From the NCBI GenBank assembly GCA_910588065.1, contig CAJUPZ010000013.1, positions 15,265-79,264 on the forward strand: a stretch of DNA of 64,000 nucleotides, read 5' to 3'. The translations under genes were made by a program, and so were the position numbers. The DNA is from an uncultured Muribaculaceae bacterium (lineage in GTDB: Bacteria > Bacteroidota > Bacteroidia > Bacteroidales > Muribaculaceae). Of the stretch, positions 1 through 9,239 are shown piece after piece. The notes under the pieces were generated by a model. It saw only the letters and a list, made by a program, of their open reading frames with translations, did not search any database and was not told the DNA's origin. How positions within the stretch are numbered: position 1 is the stretch's first letter; every line of letters begins with the position of its first letter.

Positions 1-2292
1 CACACGGCGGCCTGCACTGTTCTCGGTATTCCATGTAATCATGCCTCCTTCGGCCCGGCCCTGCCAAACAACAGCCCCGGCACTGTCGGCAATCTTAACC
101 AGAGAACCATCCATAAGCCCCTCAATTGTCACGTCACCGCCATATTCGGGTGTAACCGGGTTAGGGTATATCTTTATGTCAGAAAAGCTGTCAGCGGGCT
201 TTGTAGCGTCGCTTCCGTACTCCATTATACCTCCGGGAGTTGAAAAGTAAACAGAGTTGCTGAGCTGATCGGCATACACCGCGTTGACTTTGCGCGAGGG
301 CAGTGGTGAATTGTCAGGCGTGAAATGCCTTATAATCTCGTTGCCATAGGGATTTACAAGATACACACCGCCATCGCGGGTAGCCACCCACTTGCGGTTT
401 GCACCGTCAACACTGATATCCAATACAATGTCGGTTTCAGCGAAGTAATCGGCAAGTCCTGTACCGTCGTTATGGTCTATTTTAAGCCTTCTCACTATCA
501 TTGACGGATTTATGGCATCTTCCGGATGGCTTATTTCAAAAATACCGTCGGTAGTACCCATCCATATCTTTCCGTCAGCATCTTCGGCTATAGAGGTTAT
601 GTAGCGCGGAACGAAAATCTTGCCGTCCGTATCGGTCAGCTCCGTCCACAGCATGCTGCGATCGTCGTTGAAATTGTCAGGTGTGCCGTTTGTGTGATAG
701 GCAACGAAGCGGTGCTTGGTGTTGTAAGAGAAAATAAACGCCATATCAGACTTGCGGCAATGGAAAATACGGATATCCTTTTCATTTACAAATCCGTCGA
801 GATTCGGCAAAATCCAGTCGTTGCGGCTTACAGCAGAGGGGTCGGCAGCAAGTTTGGCTGCCGGAAGCACCATGACGCATTGGCTTGCGGTAACTCCGTC
901 AGCACCCACCCACATATTTCCGGAGCGGTCGAAACTCACCTCATACACGCGGCTGCCCCACGGGGTGCCCATAGGCGAATTCGATGCGTCGTATCTGCCG
1001 CTATATATGCCGTCTGTCACTCTGTACAGTCCATCGTTTCCGGTGCCTAAATAATATGTGTTCATATCCACAGGACTCTCCGCAAGGCGTGTAGTGGCAC
1101 CTGCCAATCCACTCCGTGCGGGGTAGAAATCGGCTGCCGGACTTCCTGCCGTAACCCCCTTGGCGGCTACATCAGCAAGCACTTCACCACTCAAACGGGT
1201 GGTAGCCTGAGGATAATTTGTTCCGTCACTCTCTGTCGAGTAAGAAACACGGTAGTTTGTAGGCCCGAGGTTTGTGAAATATATTCTCTCACCATCAGCC
1301 GACGGTATTATGAAAGATGCTTCCATTACAGAAGAAGCATCTGGGCGGAAAGACTCTGAGGTGCAGCTCCAGCTGCCGCCATTTCTCACCCAAGAGCTTA
1401 TGCCTTTATCGGTGAGCAGCCATGCGTTGGAGGCGGGATCCATACCACCCAGTATGAAACCGTTGGTCTGTTCAGGCAGATATATAAAATTGTGGTTTTC
1501 CACCACATCGGTGCCGTTGCTGTAAAACACTCTCCTGCCGCTTAAAACAAAGTGCTGGTTGCACTCTCCAATATCTTTGGCAGAAGCCACAGCGCCGTCT
1601 GCGAAAGTTATCAACCTCGCCTTGTAGGCATCTCTCGCTATAAGATTGTCATTTTCATCGATTGCAAACTCCAGAAAAGTGCCCGGCGAACCGGCAACGT
1701 TCCAGTTTTCGAGCCTGTTTATGCGGTTGCCACGGTCAATGGTAAGAAGCTGCTCGCCGACTGAAATGAAAATTTTTGAGCCGGAGGCAGCAATTGCGGT
1801 GACGGGGGTGTTGTAAATACCTGAGTCAGTTACCTTTCGGGAGGAGACATTGAAAATCACCACCCCGAAACCGGTAGCCACAAAAATATCATTGCCGCTG
1901 ACAGCAACATCATTAATGGTCTTTGACAGCGAGCTGTTTGAATCCTTTATGTCAGACAGATTGGTTACACTGCCGTCAGGCATCAGCAGGTCGATATTGC
2001 CGTTTGAGTAGCACACAACAACAAATTCATCCTCAGGATGCGGATATATGGCGCTGACAATATAATCGCTGAGGGAATTGCCGGCAGTGTATGCGTATGT
2101 TTCCTGATTTGACTTGTCGTATGAGAACAGACCGCCACCGGCAAGATAATAAACCTTCTCACCGGTCTCCACAACCTGCATGGCAGGTCTGGAAAAGGTG
2201 GGCAAGACCCGCCATTCAGAAACAGGCAGAGCAGCCTGCAGCAGCGCTGCCGCTGAGAGCAGGGCAGACACCAACAGAGCGCGCGGTCTCAT
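1..2292 (-). CDS. porZ: PorZ-like type IX secretion system protein, 3' end cut by the window edge
   Basis: The 764 visible codons run off the left edge with no stop. A hydrophobic signal peptide (residues 1-21) is followed by repetitive beta-propeller sequence in two blocks, with motifs such as KIWMGTTDGIFEI and NMWVGADGV typical of two-component-regulator propellers. Near residue 705 a C-terminal domain begins with IYPNPV, followed by GGDVTIEGL and GGMITWNTEN, the hallmark of a type IX sorting domain. About 20 residues are probably missing. PorZ is a surface component of the type IX system that delivers anionic lipopolysaccharide to the sortase during cargo attachment. The ATG shares four bases (ATGA) with the end of rdgB, so it is the last gene of a nadA-leuS-rdgB-porZ operon. 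A different surface propeller protein is possible but less likely. Confidence 0.8.
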   Translation of the reverse strand, partial: MRPRALLVSALLSAAALLQAALPVSEWRVLPTFSRPAMQVVETGEKVYYLAGGGLFSYDKSNQETYAYTAGNSLSDYIVSAIYPHPEDEFVVVCYSNGNIDLLMPDGSVTNLSDIKDSNSSLSKTINDVAVSGNDIFVATGFGVVIFNVSSRKVTDSGIYNTPVTAIAASGSKIFISVGEQLLTIDRGNRINRLENWNVAGSPGTFLEFAIDENDNLIARDAYKARLITFADGAVASAKDIGECNQHFVLSGRRVFYSNGTDVVENHNFIYLPEQTNGFILGGMDPASNAWLLTDKGISSWVRNGGSWSCTSESFRPDASSVMEASFIIPSADGERIYFTNLGPTNYRVSYSTESDGTNYPQATTRLSGEVLADVAAKGVTAGSPAADFYPARSGLAGATTRLAESPVDMNTYYLGTGNDGLYRVTDGIYSGRYDASNSPMGTPWGSRVYEVSFDRSGNMWVGADGVTASQCVMVLPAAKLAADPSAVSRNDWILPNLDGFVNEKDIRIFHCRKSDMAFIFSYNTKHRFVAYHTNGTPDNFNDDRSMLWTELTDTDGKIFVPRYITSIAEDADGKIWMGTTDGIFEISHPEDAINPSMIVRRLKIDHNDGTGLADYFAETDIVLDISVDGANRKWVATRDGGVYLVNPYGNEIIRHFTPDNSPLPSRKVNAVYADQLSNSVYFSTPGGIMEYGSDATKPADSFSDIKIYPNPVTPEYGGDVTIEGLMDGSLVKIADSAGAVVWQGRAEGGMITWNTENSAGRRV

Positions 2293-2867
2293 TGGTTGAG
2301 AAGGTATTTCATCAGAGCTGCGGTAGCCCTGCCTCGGTGACTGACAGCGTTTTTAGCATCGGCATCCATCTCGGCAAATGTGACGGAGCTCTCAAGAGGT
2401 TTGAAAACAGGGTCGTAGCCAAACCCTCCGCATCCGGCGGGAACAGTGGTTATCTCACCCTCCACAACACCCTCAAACAGGCGAATATCGCTGCCTTGGG
2501 CAAGCGCTATGACCGTGCGGAAGCGGGCGCTCCGGTTTGTCTCGCCTTCGAGATTTTTGAGGAGCAGAGCCATATTGGCAGCCGAGTCATGACCCGGGCC
2601 GGCATAGCGTGCGCTGTACACACCCGGCGCGCCGCCGAGAGCGTCCACCATCAGGCCGGTGTCGTCGGCAAAGCAGTCGTAGCCATACTTATCCTTCACC
2701 CAGCGGGCCTTTATTATGGCGTTGCCTTCAAGAGTGTCCGCTGTTTCGGGAATATCGTCATCACACCCTATATCCTCGAGCGACAGAATGTTCCAGGAGT
2801 CTCCGGCAATGCGCCGGAGCTCCTGAAGCTTATGTCTGTTGTTTGTAGCAAATACTATAGTTCTCAT
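2289..2867 (-). CDS. rdgB: Non-canonical purine NTP pyrophosphatase (RdgB/HAM1)
   Basis: At 192 aa this is full length for the HAM1/RdgB family, which hydrolyses dITP, XTP and ITP to the monophosphate and so keeps deaminated purines out of DNA and RNA. Visible family motifs are FATNNRHKLQEL at the N terminus, the catalytic region FADDTGLMVDAL, VYSARYAG, and SHRGRATAAL near the C terminus. It is a soluble cytoplasmic homodimer in known members. It lies 33 bp after leuS and its stop overlaps the porZ start by four bases, so translational coupling is likely. Confidence 0.95.
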   Translation of the reverse strand: MRTIVFATNNRHKLQELRRIAGDSWNILSLEDIGCDDDIPETADTLEGNAIIKARWVKDKYGYDCFADDTGLMVDALGGAPGVYSARYAGPGHDSAANMALLLKNLEGETNRSARFRTVIALAQGSDIRLFEGVVEGEITTVPAGCGGFGYDPVFKPLESSVTFAEMDADAKNAVSHRGRATAALMKYLLNQ

Positions 2868-2900
2868 ACAGTGTAATAACGTGAGTGTGTGCGATATATT

Positions 2901-5672
2901 CTATTTCACCACCACATTAACAATTTTGCGGGGCACCACAATGACTTTGACTATTGTCTTGCCCTCTGTCCACTTGGCCGCACCCTCATGGGCGAGAGCT
3001 ATGGCCTGCACCTCATCGCCGGGCATATCGGCAGCCACCTCGATGTTGTAGCGGGCCTTGCCGTTGAATGACACAGCGTAGGTCACAGAGTCCTCCTTGA
3101 GGTATTTCTCATCGTGAACGGGCCACTTGGCATCGCACACAGTGGAGCCATTGCCGAGAGCATGCCACAGTTCCTCGCATACATGGGGAGCGAAGGGGGC
3201 GAGAAGCACCACAAGCTGTCCGAGCACAAGCTTGTTGTGACATTTAAGCTGTGTGAGCTCGTTGACGCATATCATGAACGCGCTGATAGAGGTGTTGAAC
3301 GAGAAATTCTCTATATCGGCAGTAACCTTCTTTATGAGTTTGTGGATGGATTTGAGTTCATCCTTGGTGGGTTCGCCTTCGGTGATAAGAAGAGTGTCGC
3401 CTTTGTAGAAAAGGTTCCAGAGTTTGCGGATGAAGCGGTTCACACCGTCAATACCGTTGGTGTCCCACGGTTTGCTCTGTTCGAGCGGGCCGAGGAACAT
3501 TTCATACAGGCGCAATGTGTCGGCACCGTAGCGCTCCACAATATCGTCGGGATTGACAACGTTGAACATCGACTTTGACATCTTCTCAACAGCGTAGCCG
3601 CACACATACTTACCATCCTCAAGCACAAACTCGGCATCGTTGAACTCAGGGCGCCATGCACGGAATGCGTCAAGGTCAAGAATATCGTTGCTCACAATAT
3701 TGACATCCACATGAATGGGGGTGACATCGTAGTCCTTCCTGAGGTTGTAGCTCACAAAGGTGTTTGTGTCCTTGATACGGTAAACAAAGTTGCTGCGGCC
3801 CTGGATCATGCCCTGGTTGATGAGCTTGCGGAAAGGCTCCTCCTCGCACACGAGGCCGAGGTCAAAGAGAAATTTGTTCCAGAAACGGCTGTAGATGAGG
3901 TGGCCGGTGGCATGCTCAGTACCGCCTATGTAAAGGTCAACATTGCGCCAGTAGTCATTAGCCTCGCGGCTCACCAGAGCATTGTCGTTGCAGGGGTCCA
4001 TATAGCGGAGATAGTAGGCTGATGAACCGGCGAAACCTGGCATAGTGCAGAGCTCAATGGGATAACCCTCCTCTGTCTTCCAGTTTTTGGCGCGGCCGAG
4101 GGGCGGCTCACCTGTTTCTGTCGGCAGGAATTTGTCAACCTCCGGCAGCAGCAGCGGCAGTTTGTCATCATCCATCATCTGAGGTATACCATCCTTGTAG
4201 TAAACAGGGAACGGCTCACCCCAGTAGCGCTGACGGCTGAAAATGGCGTCGCGCAGACGGTAGTTGACCTTGACTTTGCCGATACCCTTGTCGCTTATGA
4301 ATTTTTTAGCGGCAGCGATGGCATCCTTCACCTCCATGCCGTTTAGGTCGAGCTCCGGACCCTTTGAATTGATCATTTTGCCGCTCTTGGCATCGAAGCT
4401 CTCCTCGCTCACATCGGCACCCTCGATAAGAGGAATCACAGGAAGGTTGAAGTGACGGGCAAAAGCGTAGTCACGGCTGTCATGGGCAGGCACCGCCATG
4501 ATGGCACCGGTGCCGTAGCCGGCAAGCACATAGTCGCTCACCCATACAGGAATCTTACCGCCGGTCATGGGGTTGATTGCGTATGCGCCGGTGAACACAC
4601 CGCTCACCTTTTTGTCAATCATGCGCTCACGCTCTGTTTTGTGGCGGATACTTGAAATATAGGCATCCACCTCGGCTTTATGGTCCGGAGTGGTGATCAT
4701 ATCCACATACGCGCTCTCGGGAGCGAGCACCATGAATGTGACACCGAACACAGTGTCTGCGCGAGTAGTGAATATTTCAAGCTCAGCATCGCTGTCGGCT
4801 ACCTTGAATATCATCTCCGCACCCTCGGAACGGCCAATCCAGTTGCGCTGAGTCTCTTTCAGCGAGTCGGTCCAATCCACACTGTCGAGACCGTCGAGAA
4901 GACGCTGCGCGTATGCAGACACTCTGAGACACCACTGGTACATCAGTTTCTGCTCAACAGGGTAGCCGCCACGGATGCTCACACCCTCGCTCACCTCGTC
5001 GTTTGCCAGCACGGTGCCGAGTTTGGGACACCAGTTAACCATTGTGTTTCCGAGGTATGCTATGCGGTAGTTCATAAGGGTGTCGCTCTTCTGCTTCGCA
5101 TCCATATTTTTCCACTCGTCGGCTGTGAAGTCAAGCTCTTTTGAGCATGCGGCGTGGATACCCTTTGTGCCGTTAGCGGCGAAGTGTGCCTCAAGATCAG
5201 CTATAGGCATGGCCTTGCATGCGGCAGTGTCGTAGTAGGAGTTGAACATACGGATGAACGCCCACTGGGTCCACTTGTAGTAGTCCGGACTGCAGGTGCG
5301 CACCTCGCGGTCCCAGTCGTAGCAGAAACCTATTTTGTCGAGCTGGCTGCGGTAGCGGTCTATATTCACCTTAGTGGTGATTTCAGGGTGCTGGCCTGTC
5401 TGTATGGCATATTGCTCGGCAGGGAGTCCGTAAGCGTCATATCCCATGGGATGAAGCACATTGAAGCCCTGGAGGCGCTTGAAGCGCGAATATATGTCGG
5501 ATGCGATATATCCTAATGGATGTCCTACATGCAGACCCGCTCCGGAAGGGTAGGGGAACATATCAAGCACATAAAATTTCTTGCGGCTTGAATCAATGTC
5601 TGTCTTGTAGGTTTTGTTCTCTTTCCAATACTGCTGCCATTTGGCTTCAATATTCTTATGATTGTATTCCAT
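2901..5672 (-). CDS. leuS: Leucyl-tRNA synthetase
   Basis: A 923-residue class I aminoacyl-tRNA synthetase that charges tRNA-Leu. The HIGH motif appears as HVGH at residues 48-51 and the KMSKS motif (EKMSKSMFNVV) near residue 697. Between them is a large CP1 insertion carrying the editing domain, with features such as FTTRADTVFGVTF and GTGAIMAVPAHD that match leucine-specific editing rather than ValRS or IleRS. The C-terminal anticodon-binding and LeuRS-specific domains are intact. It sits 35 bp after nadA and 33 bp before rdgB in one operon. Confidence 0.98.
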   Translation of the reverse strand: MEYNHKNIEAKWQQYWKENKTYKTDIDSSRKKFYVLDMFPYPSGAGLHVGHPLGYIASDIYSRFKRLQGFNVLHPMGYDAYGLPAEQYAIQTGQHPEITTKVNIDRYRSQLDKIGFCYDWDREVRTCSPDYYKWTQWAFIRMFNSYYDTAACKAMPIADLEAHFAANGTKGIHAACSKELDFTADEWKNMDAKQKSDTLMNYRIAYLGNTMVNWCPKLGTVLANDEVSEGVSIRGGYPVEQKLMYQWCLRVSAYAQRLLDGLDSVDWTDSLKETQRNWIGRSEGAEMIFKVADSDAELEIFTTRADTVFGVTFMVLAPESAYVDMITTPDHKAEVDAYISSIRHKTERERMIDKKVSGVFTGAYAINPMTGGKIPVWVSDYVLAGYGTGAIMAVPAHDSRDYAFARHFNLPVIPLIEGADVSEESFDAKSGKMINSKGPELDLNGMEVKDAIAAAKKFISDKGIGKVKVNYRLRDAIFSRQRYWGEPFPVYYKDGIPQMMDDDKLPLLLPEVDKFLPTETGEPPLGRAKNWKTEEGYPIELCTMPGFAGSSAYYLRYMDPCNDNALVSREANDYWRNVDLYIGGTEHATGHLIYSRFWNKFLFDLGLVCEEEPFRKLINQGMIQGRSNFVYRIKDTNTFVSYNLRKDYDVTPIHVDVNIVSNDILDLDAFRAWRPEFNDAEFVLEDGKYVCGYAVEKMSKSMFNVVNPDDIVERYGADTLRLYEMFLGPLEQSKPWDTNGIDGVNRFIRKLWNLFYKGDTLLITEGEPTKDELKSIHKLIKKVTADIENFSFNTSISAFMICVNELTQLKCHNKLVLGQLVVLLAPFAPHVCEELWHALGNGSTVCDAKWPVHDEKYLKEDSVTYAVSFNGKARYNIEVAADMPGDEVQAIALAHEGAAKWTEGKTIVKVIVVPRKIVNVVVK

Positions 5673-5707
5673 ATTATATATAGGTGTGGAGTGTTTTTAT
5701 TTCTGTT

Positions 5708-6661
5708 TTATTTCTTAGGGGAGAGTTCGAGCATTCTCTCGATGGGTTTGCGAGCCTTGGCAGCCACCTCGTCGTCAACAATCACCTCGGGAGCCATATC
5801 GCGCAGACAATCGCGGAGCTTTTCGAGAGTGTTGAGTTTCATGTATGCGCATTCGTTGCATGCGCAGGTGGAGTCGGCCGGAGGGGCAGGAATGAATGTT
5901 TTGCCGGGGCATTTGGCTCTCATCTGATGCAGGATGCCGCTTTCTGTGGCCACAATGAATTCGGTGCTGTCGCTCTTCATAGCGTAGTCGAGCAACACGG
6001 CTGTTGAGCCTATGCAATCGGCCAGCAGCCGCATGGGCTGAGGGCATTCTGGGTGGACAAGCACTTTTGCCTGCGGATGCTGTTCTTTCAGTGCCACTGT
6101 TTTCTCAACAGAGAATTTCTCATGCACATGGCAGGCGCCATCCCAAAGAAGCATATCGCGGCCTGTCACACTGTTTATATAGTTGCCCAGATTACGGTCG
6201 GGACCGAATATAAGCTTTGCATCCTTGTCAAATGTATCCACAATCTGCCGGGCGTTGCCGCTTGTCACCACCACATCGGTGAGGGCTTTGACGGCAGCGG
6301 AGGTGTTGACGTATGAGATGACAGTGTGGTCCGGATGCGCCTTTACAAACTTTTCAAACTCCTCGGCAGGACAGCTGTCAGCGAGCGAACACCCGGCGGT
6401 TGGATCCGGTTCAAGCACTGTTTTGTCAGGGCAAAGAATCTTGGCTGTCTCACCCATGAAGTGCACGCCACACATCACAATAACATTCTCCTTTATATCC
6501 GCGGCAATCCGTGCCAGCGCGAGGGAGTCGCCTATATAATCGGCTATGTCCTGAATGTCAGCATTCTGATAATAGTGTCCCATAATCACCGCGCCCCTTT
6601 GTTTCTTGAGCTCGGCAATCTCGCGCTTGAGCGCGTCGACCCCGGGATTTTGAACAGCCAT
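5708..6661 (-). CDS. nadA: Quinolinate synthase A
   Basis: A 317-residue 4Fe-4S enzyme that condenses iminoaspartate with dihydroxyacetone phosphate to quinolinate in NAD synthesis. Family motifs seen are GHYYQNADIQDIADYIGDSL, MCGVHFMGETAKIL, VHPECPQPM, ATESGILHQM and CACNECAYMKLNTLEKL; cysteines in these segments match the conserved cluster ligands. NadB and NadC are not in the window, so nadA is separated from its usual partners. It is the first gene of the nadA-leuS-rdgB-porZ operon and is preceded by an unusually long AT-rich leader. Confidence 0.96.
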   Translation of the reverse strand: MAVQNPGVDALKREIAELKKQRGAVIMGHYYQNADIQDIADYIGDSLALARIAADIKENVIVMCGVHFMGETAKILCPDKTVLEPDPTAGCSLADSCPAEEFEKFVKAHPDHTVISYVNTSAAVKALTDVVVTSGNARQIVDTFDKDAKLIFGPDRNLGNYINSVTGRDMLLWDGACHVHEKFSVEKTVALKEQHPQAKVLVHPECPQPMRLLADCIGSTAVLLDYAMKSDSTEFIVATESGILHQMRAKCPGKTFIPAPPADSTCACNECAYMKLNTLEKLRDCLRDMAPEVIVDDEVAAKARKPIERMLELSPKK

Positions 6662-6869
6662 ATATTCTTTATTTTTAGTTTAAAGTCTTAAAAATTTTTT
6701 TTCATGAATAATAATAGTGGCTGTAAATAAGCATGATAACTTTTGCGGATAATGCTTGCATATTAAGTTATTAGATTCGCACATAGCCGTTATCTTCTTA
6801 TTATAAACATTGCAAAAGTGTGATTATCAGAACACTTACCACTGTTATTCACATCATGTTTATAAGTTG

Positions 6870-6877
6870 CAAAGTTA
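6870..6877 (-). promoter_or_regulatory. Promoter -7 box for the nadA operon
   Basis: On the minus strand the sequence reads TAACTTTG, fitting the Bacteroidota -7 consensus TAnnTTTG. An ATTG that could serve as the -33 element lies 19 bp upstream (6897-6900). Transcription starting just downstream gives a leader of roughly 200 nt before nadA. Confidence 0.5.
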
Positions 6878-6912
6878 GTAACTTTAATCGGACTTACAAT
6901 TGAATAACCTGC

Positions 6913-6954
6913 CAAAAAAGAGTTGGCAACCGTTTTATAACCGGCTGCCAACTT
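6913..6954 (-). terminator. Intrinsic terminator after upp
   Basis: On the minus strand a stem (AGTTGGCAGCCGGTT pairing with AACGGTTGCCAACT, one mismatch) is followed directly by CTTTTTT. It lies about 130 bp after the upp stop and ends the DUF3737-patB-MATE-upp operon. Confidence 0.8.
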
Positions 6955-7085
6955 ATTTTGAGATTGAAAATGGAGTGCTATATGTATCTGTTGCTGAATA
7001 TTCCAAATGATAACTCTGAATTCTTTACAATAGTTATTCAGGGTTTTCAACATGGTTTTGAACAGTGTTATGAACATGGATCTGC

Positions 7086-7739
7086 TCATTCCTTCACACC
7101 GTAGGCAAGGTCGCCGGCATCGCCGAGACCGGGCACAATGTAGGAGTGGGAGTTGATTTCATCATCGATGGCTCCGATCCAGAGGGTTGTGCTTTCCTGA
7201 GGAAAGGTTGCCTTGATATACTCCACTGCTGCGCGTGAGGCAATTACAGAGGCTACATGAACCTTCGAGGGGGTGCCTTTTGTGAGCAGGGCGCGGTAGC
7301 TGAGCTCCATGGAAGCACCTGTGGCGAGCATCGGGTCGGCAAGTATAAGGGTTTTGCCGTCGAGACGCGGTGAGGCTATGTATTCGATGAATATGTCGAA
7401 ATTCTCTTTCTCCTTATATTTACGATAGGCTGATACGAAAGCATTCTGGGCATTGTCAAAGAAGGAGAGAAAACCTTGGTGAAACGGCACACCGGCGCGG
7501 AATATGGTGCCGAGCACCACCTGCTCGTCAATTACATCGCACGCTGCATCGGCGAGGGGAGTGGTGATGCTTTTCTTGCTGTAATGGAGAGTTTTGCTTA
7601 TCTCGTATGCCATTATCTGACCTATCCTCTCAAGGTTGCGGCGGAAGCGCATGGGGTCGGACTGGATGTTTACATCGCGCATTTCAGCCATATACTGGCT
7701 CACGAGCGAGGGAGTGGTGTCAAAATTTATAATTTCCAT
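7086..7739 (-). CDS. upp: Uracil phosphoribosyltransferase
   Basis: A 217-residue enzyme of pyrimidine salvage, forming UMP from uracil and PRPP. The PRPP-binding loop is visible as LILADPMLATGASM, and the C-terminal uracil-binding segment as YIVPGLGDAGDLAYG. It lies 27 bp after the MATE exporter gene and is the last gene of its operon. Length and both ends fit the family. Confidence 0.96.
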   Translation of the reverse strand: MEIINFDTTPSLVSQYMAEMRDVNIQSDPMRFRRNLERIGQIMAYEISKTLHYSKKSITTPLADAACDVIDEQVVLGTIFRAGVPFHQGFLSFFDNAQNAFVSAYRKYKEKENFDIFIEYIASPRLDGKTLILADPMLATGASMELSYRALLTKGTPSKVHVASVIASRAAVEYIKATFPQESTTLWIGAIDDEINSHSYIVPGLGDAGDLAYGVKE

Positions 7740-7766
7740 GGTTGAATATATGTATGTTAAATGAAA

Positions 7767-9239
7767 TCAAGCGTTAGGGTCGGGCTGCGGCGGGGCGGTG
7801 TCGGCAAGCGAAGCGGTGTCGAGCCCATGTTTGAGCCATTGGCCGCGCAGCAGACGGTAGAGAAACACCGCACCCCTGAGACACAGCTCGCCGCACATTG
7901 CTATGAACACTCCTTTGAGGCCGAGTGAGGGAGCCATGACAGCGGCGAGGGGTATGCGCACAAGCCATATACTGCCGAAATTCATGCAGGCCGGCACAAT
8001 TGTGTCGCCAACACCTATCATCACTCCGTAAGCCACTATCGAGGCGGCAAACATAGGCTCTGCCCATGCCTCGATTCTCAGTACCTCCGCTCCGAGGGCC
8101 GCAATCTCTTTCACGGGGGTGAATATGTCCATCAATGCGGGTGCTGTGAGCCACATTATAATACCCATGAAAGTCATTATGACCATGCCGAATGTCACCG
8201 CAATATATCCGAAGCTTTTTGCCAGGTCCTTGCGACCGGCTCCGTAGCTTTGGCCGGTGAGGGTGGTGGCCGCATCGGCTATGCCGTAGCCCGGCATGTA
8301 GCACAATGCTTCGGCAGTGATTGCAAAGGAGTATGCGGCGATGGAAACTACGCCGAGGGGAGCCACAATCACCATCACCATGATCTGGGCGCCTGAAATT
8401 ATGGCGTGCTCTATGGTCATCGGTGTGGATACCTTGAGAGCGTTGCGGAGCACCTTGCGGGTGGGTATGAAATTGCGGAATCCCTTTTTCACGGCATCCT
8501 CACAGCGTTTGCCGAAAATGGCCATCCCTTTTTCGTAGCGGCAAAGATATATCATCACCGCGGCAGTGGCCACCAACTCGGCGCATACTGTGCCGAGAGC
8601 AGCGCCGAGCACACCGAGTCCGGCTCCGGGGAGCGTGATGGCCGAACCGGAAATTTCAAATGTGCGGGCGGGAAAAATCAAAAAGAAATTGAATATGACA
8701 TCGAGCACACACATCATTATATTCAGGCCACCGGGCACCTTCATATTGCCGGCAGAGCGCAGAGTGGCGCAGCCGAGATAGTTGAGGGTGAGGACAGGCA
8801 GGGCGGCAACAAACACAGAGAAATATAAGGTTGCCTGCTCGGCCACATATCCTTCACCGCCAAGCCAGTAGGGCAGGAAAGGGGCGATAGCCACCCCTAT
8901 GATGCCCATAAAAAGGCCGAAAGAGATGGCGGAAAGTATGCCCTGGCGCAGCACAAGTCTGGCGGTGGAGTAGTCGCTCGCTCCCACCCGGTGTGCAACC
9001 TGCACGGAGAATCCGACTATCGCTGCCGAACATATGCCCCAGAAGAGCCACAGGCTTGAGGACACCAGTCCGACAGCCGCACTGTCCTCCGCTCCGAGGC
9101 GTCCCACCATGGTCGCGTCTATATACTGCATGAGAATACTCGACAGCTGGGCCATTATGGCCGGCCACGACAGTTTGGCCGTCAGTAATGCTTTCTGGCG
9201 GAAAGTAAGCGGTTTGCCGGATTGAATAAGCGATATCAC
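7767..9239 (-). CDS. MATE-family efflux transporter
   Basis: A 490-residue polytopic inner-membrane protein with about 12 hydrophobic segments in two homologous halves, as expected of multidrug and toxic compound extrusion (MATE) antiporters driven by Na+ or H+. Typical segments are MAQLSSILMQYIDATMVGRL near the N terminus and a matching GYGIADAATTLTGQSYGAGR in the second half. Substrates cannot be predicted. Its start overlaps the end of the PatB-like gene by four bases, so the two are cotranscribed. Confidence 0.93.
   Translation of the reverse strand: MISLIQSGKPLTFRQKALLTAKLSWPAIMAQLSSILMQYIDATMVGRLGAEDSAAVGLVSSSLWLFWGICSAAIVGFSVQVAHRVGASDYSTARLVLRQGILSAISFGLFMGIIGVAIAPFLPYWLGGEGYVAEQATLYFSVFVAALPVLTLNYLGCATLRSAGNMKVPGGLNIMMCVLDVIFNFFLIFPARTFEISGSAITLPGAGLGVLGAALGTVCAELVATAAVMIYLCRYEKGMAIFGKRCEDAVKKGFRNFIPTRKVLRNALKVSTPMTIEHAIISGAQIMVMVIVAPLGVVSIAAYSFAITAEALCYMPGYGIADAATTLTGQSYGAGRKDLAKSFGYIAVTFGMVIMTFMGIIMWLTAPALMDIFTPVKEIAALGAEVLRIEAWAEPMFAASIVAYGVMIGVGDTIVPACMNFGSIWLVRIPLAAVMAPSLGLKGVFIAMCGELCLRGAVFLYRLLRGQWLKHGLDTASLADTAPPQPDPNA

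Larger units (their letters stand above)
6662..7085. other. AT-rich intergenic region between nadA and upp
   Basis: This 424-bp stretch holds the upp terminator (6913-6954) and a minus-strand promoter for the nadA operon (-7 box at 6870-6877). Between that promoter and the nadA start lies a leader of about 200 nt that is much more AT-rich than its neighbours. No convincing gene was seen; a 99-codon open frame overlapping the upp stop has no recognisable features and crosses the terminator. Confidence 0.6.

Noticed and set aside
6790..7089. A 99-codon open frame overlapping the upp stop by four bases
   Set aside because: It runs across the intrinsic terminator and the nadA promoter, is AT-rich and has no recognisable motif. 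The overlap looks coincidental.
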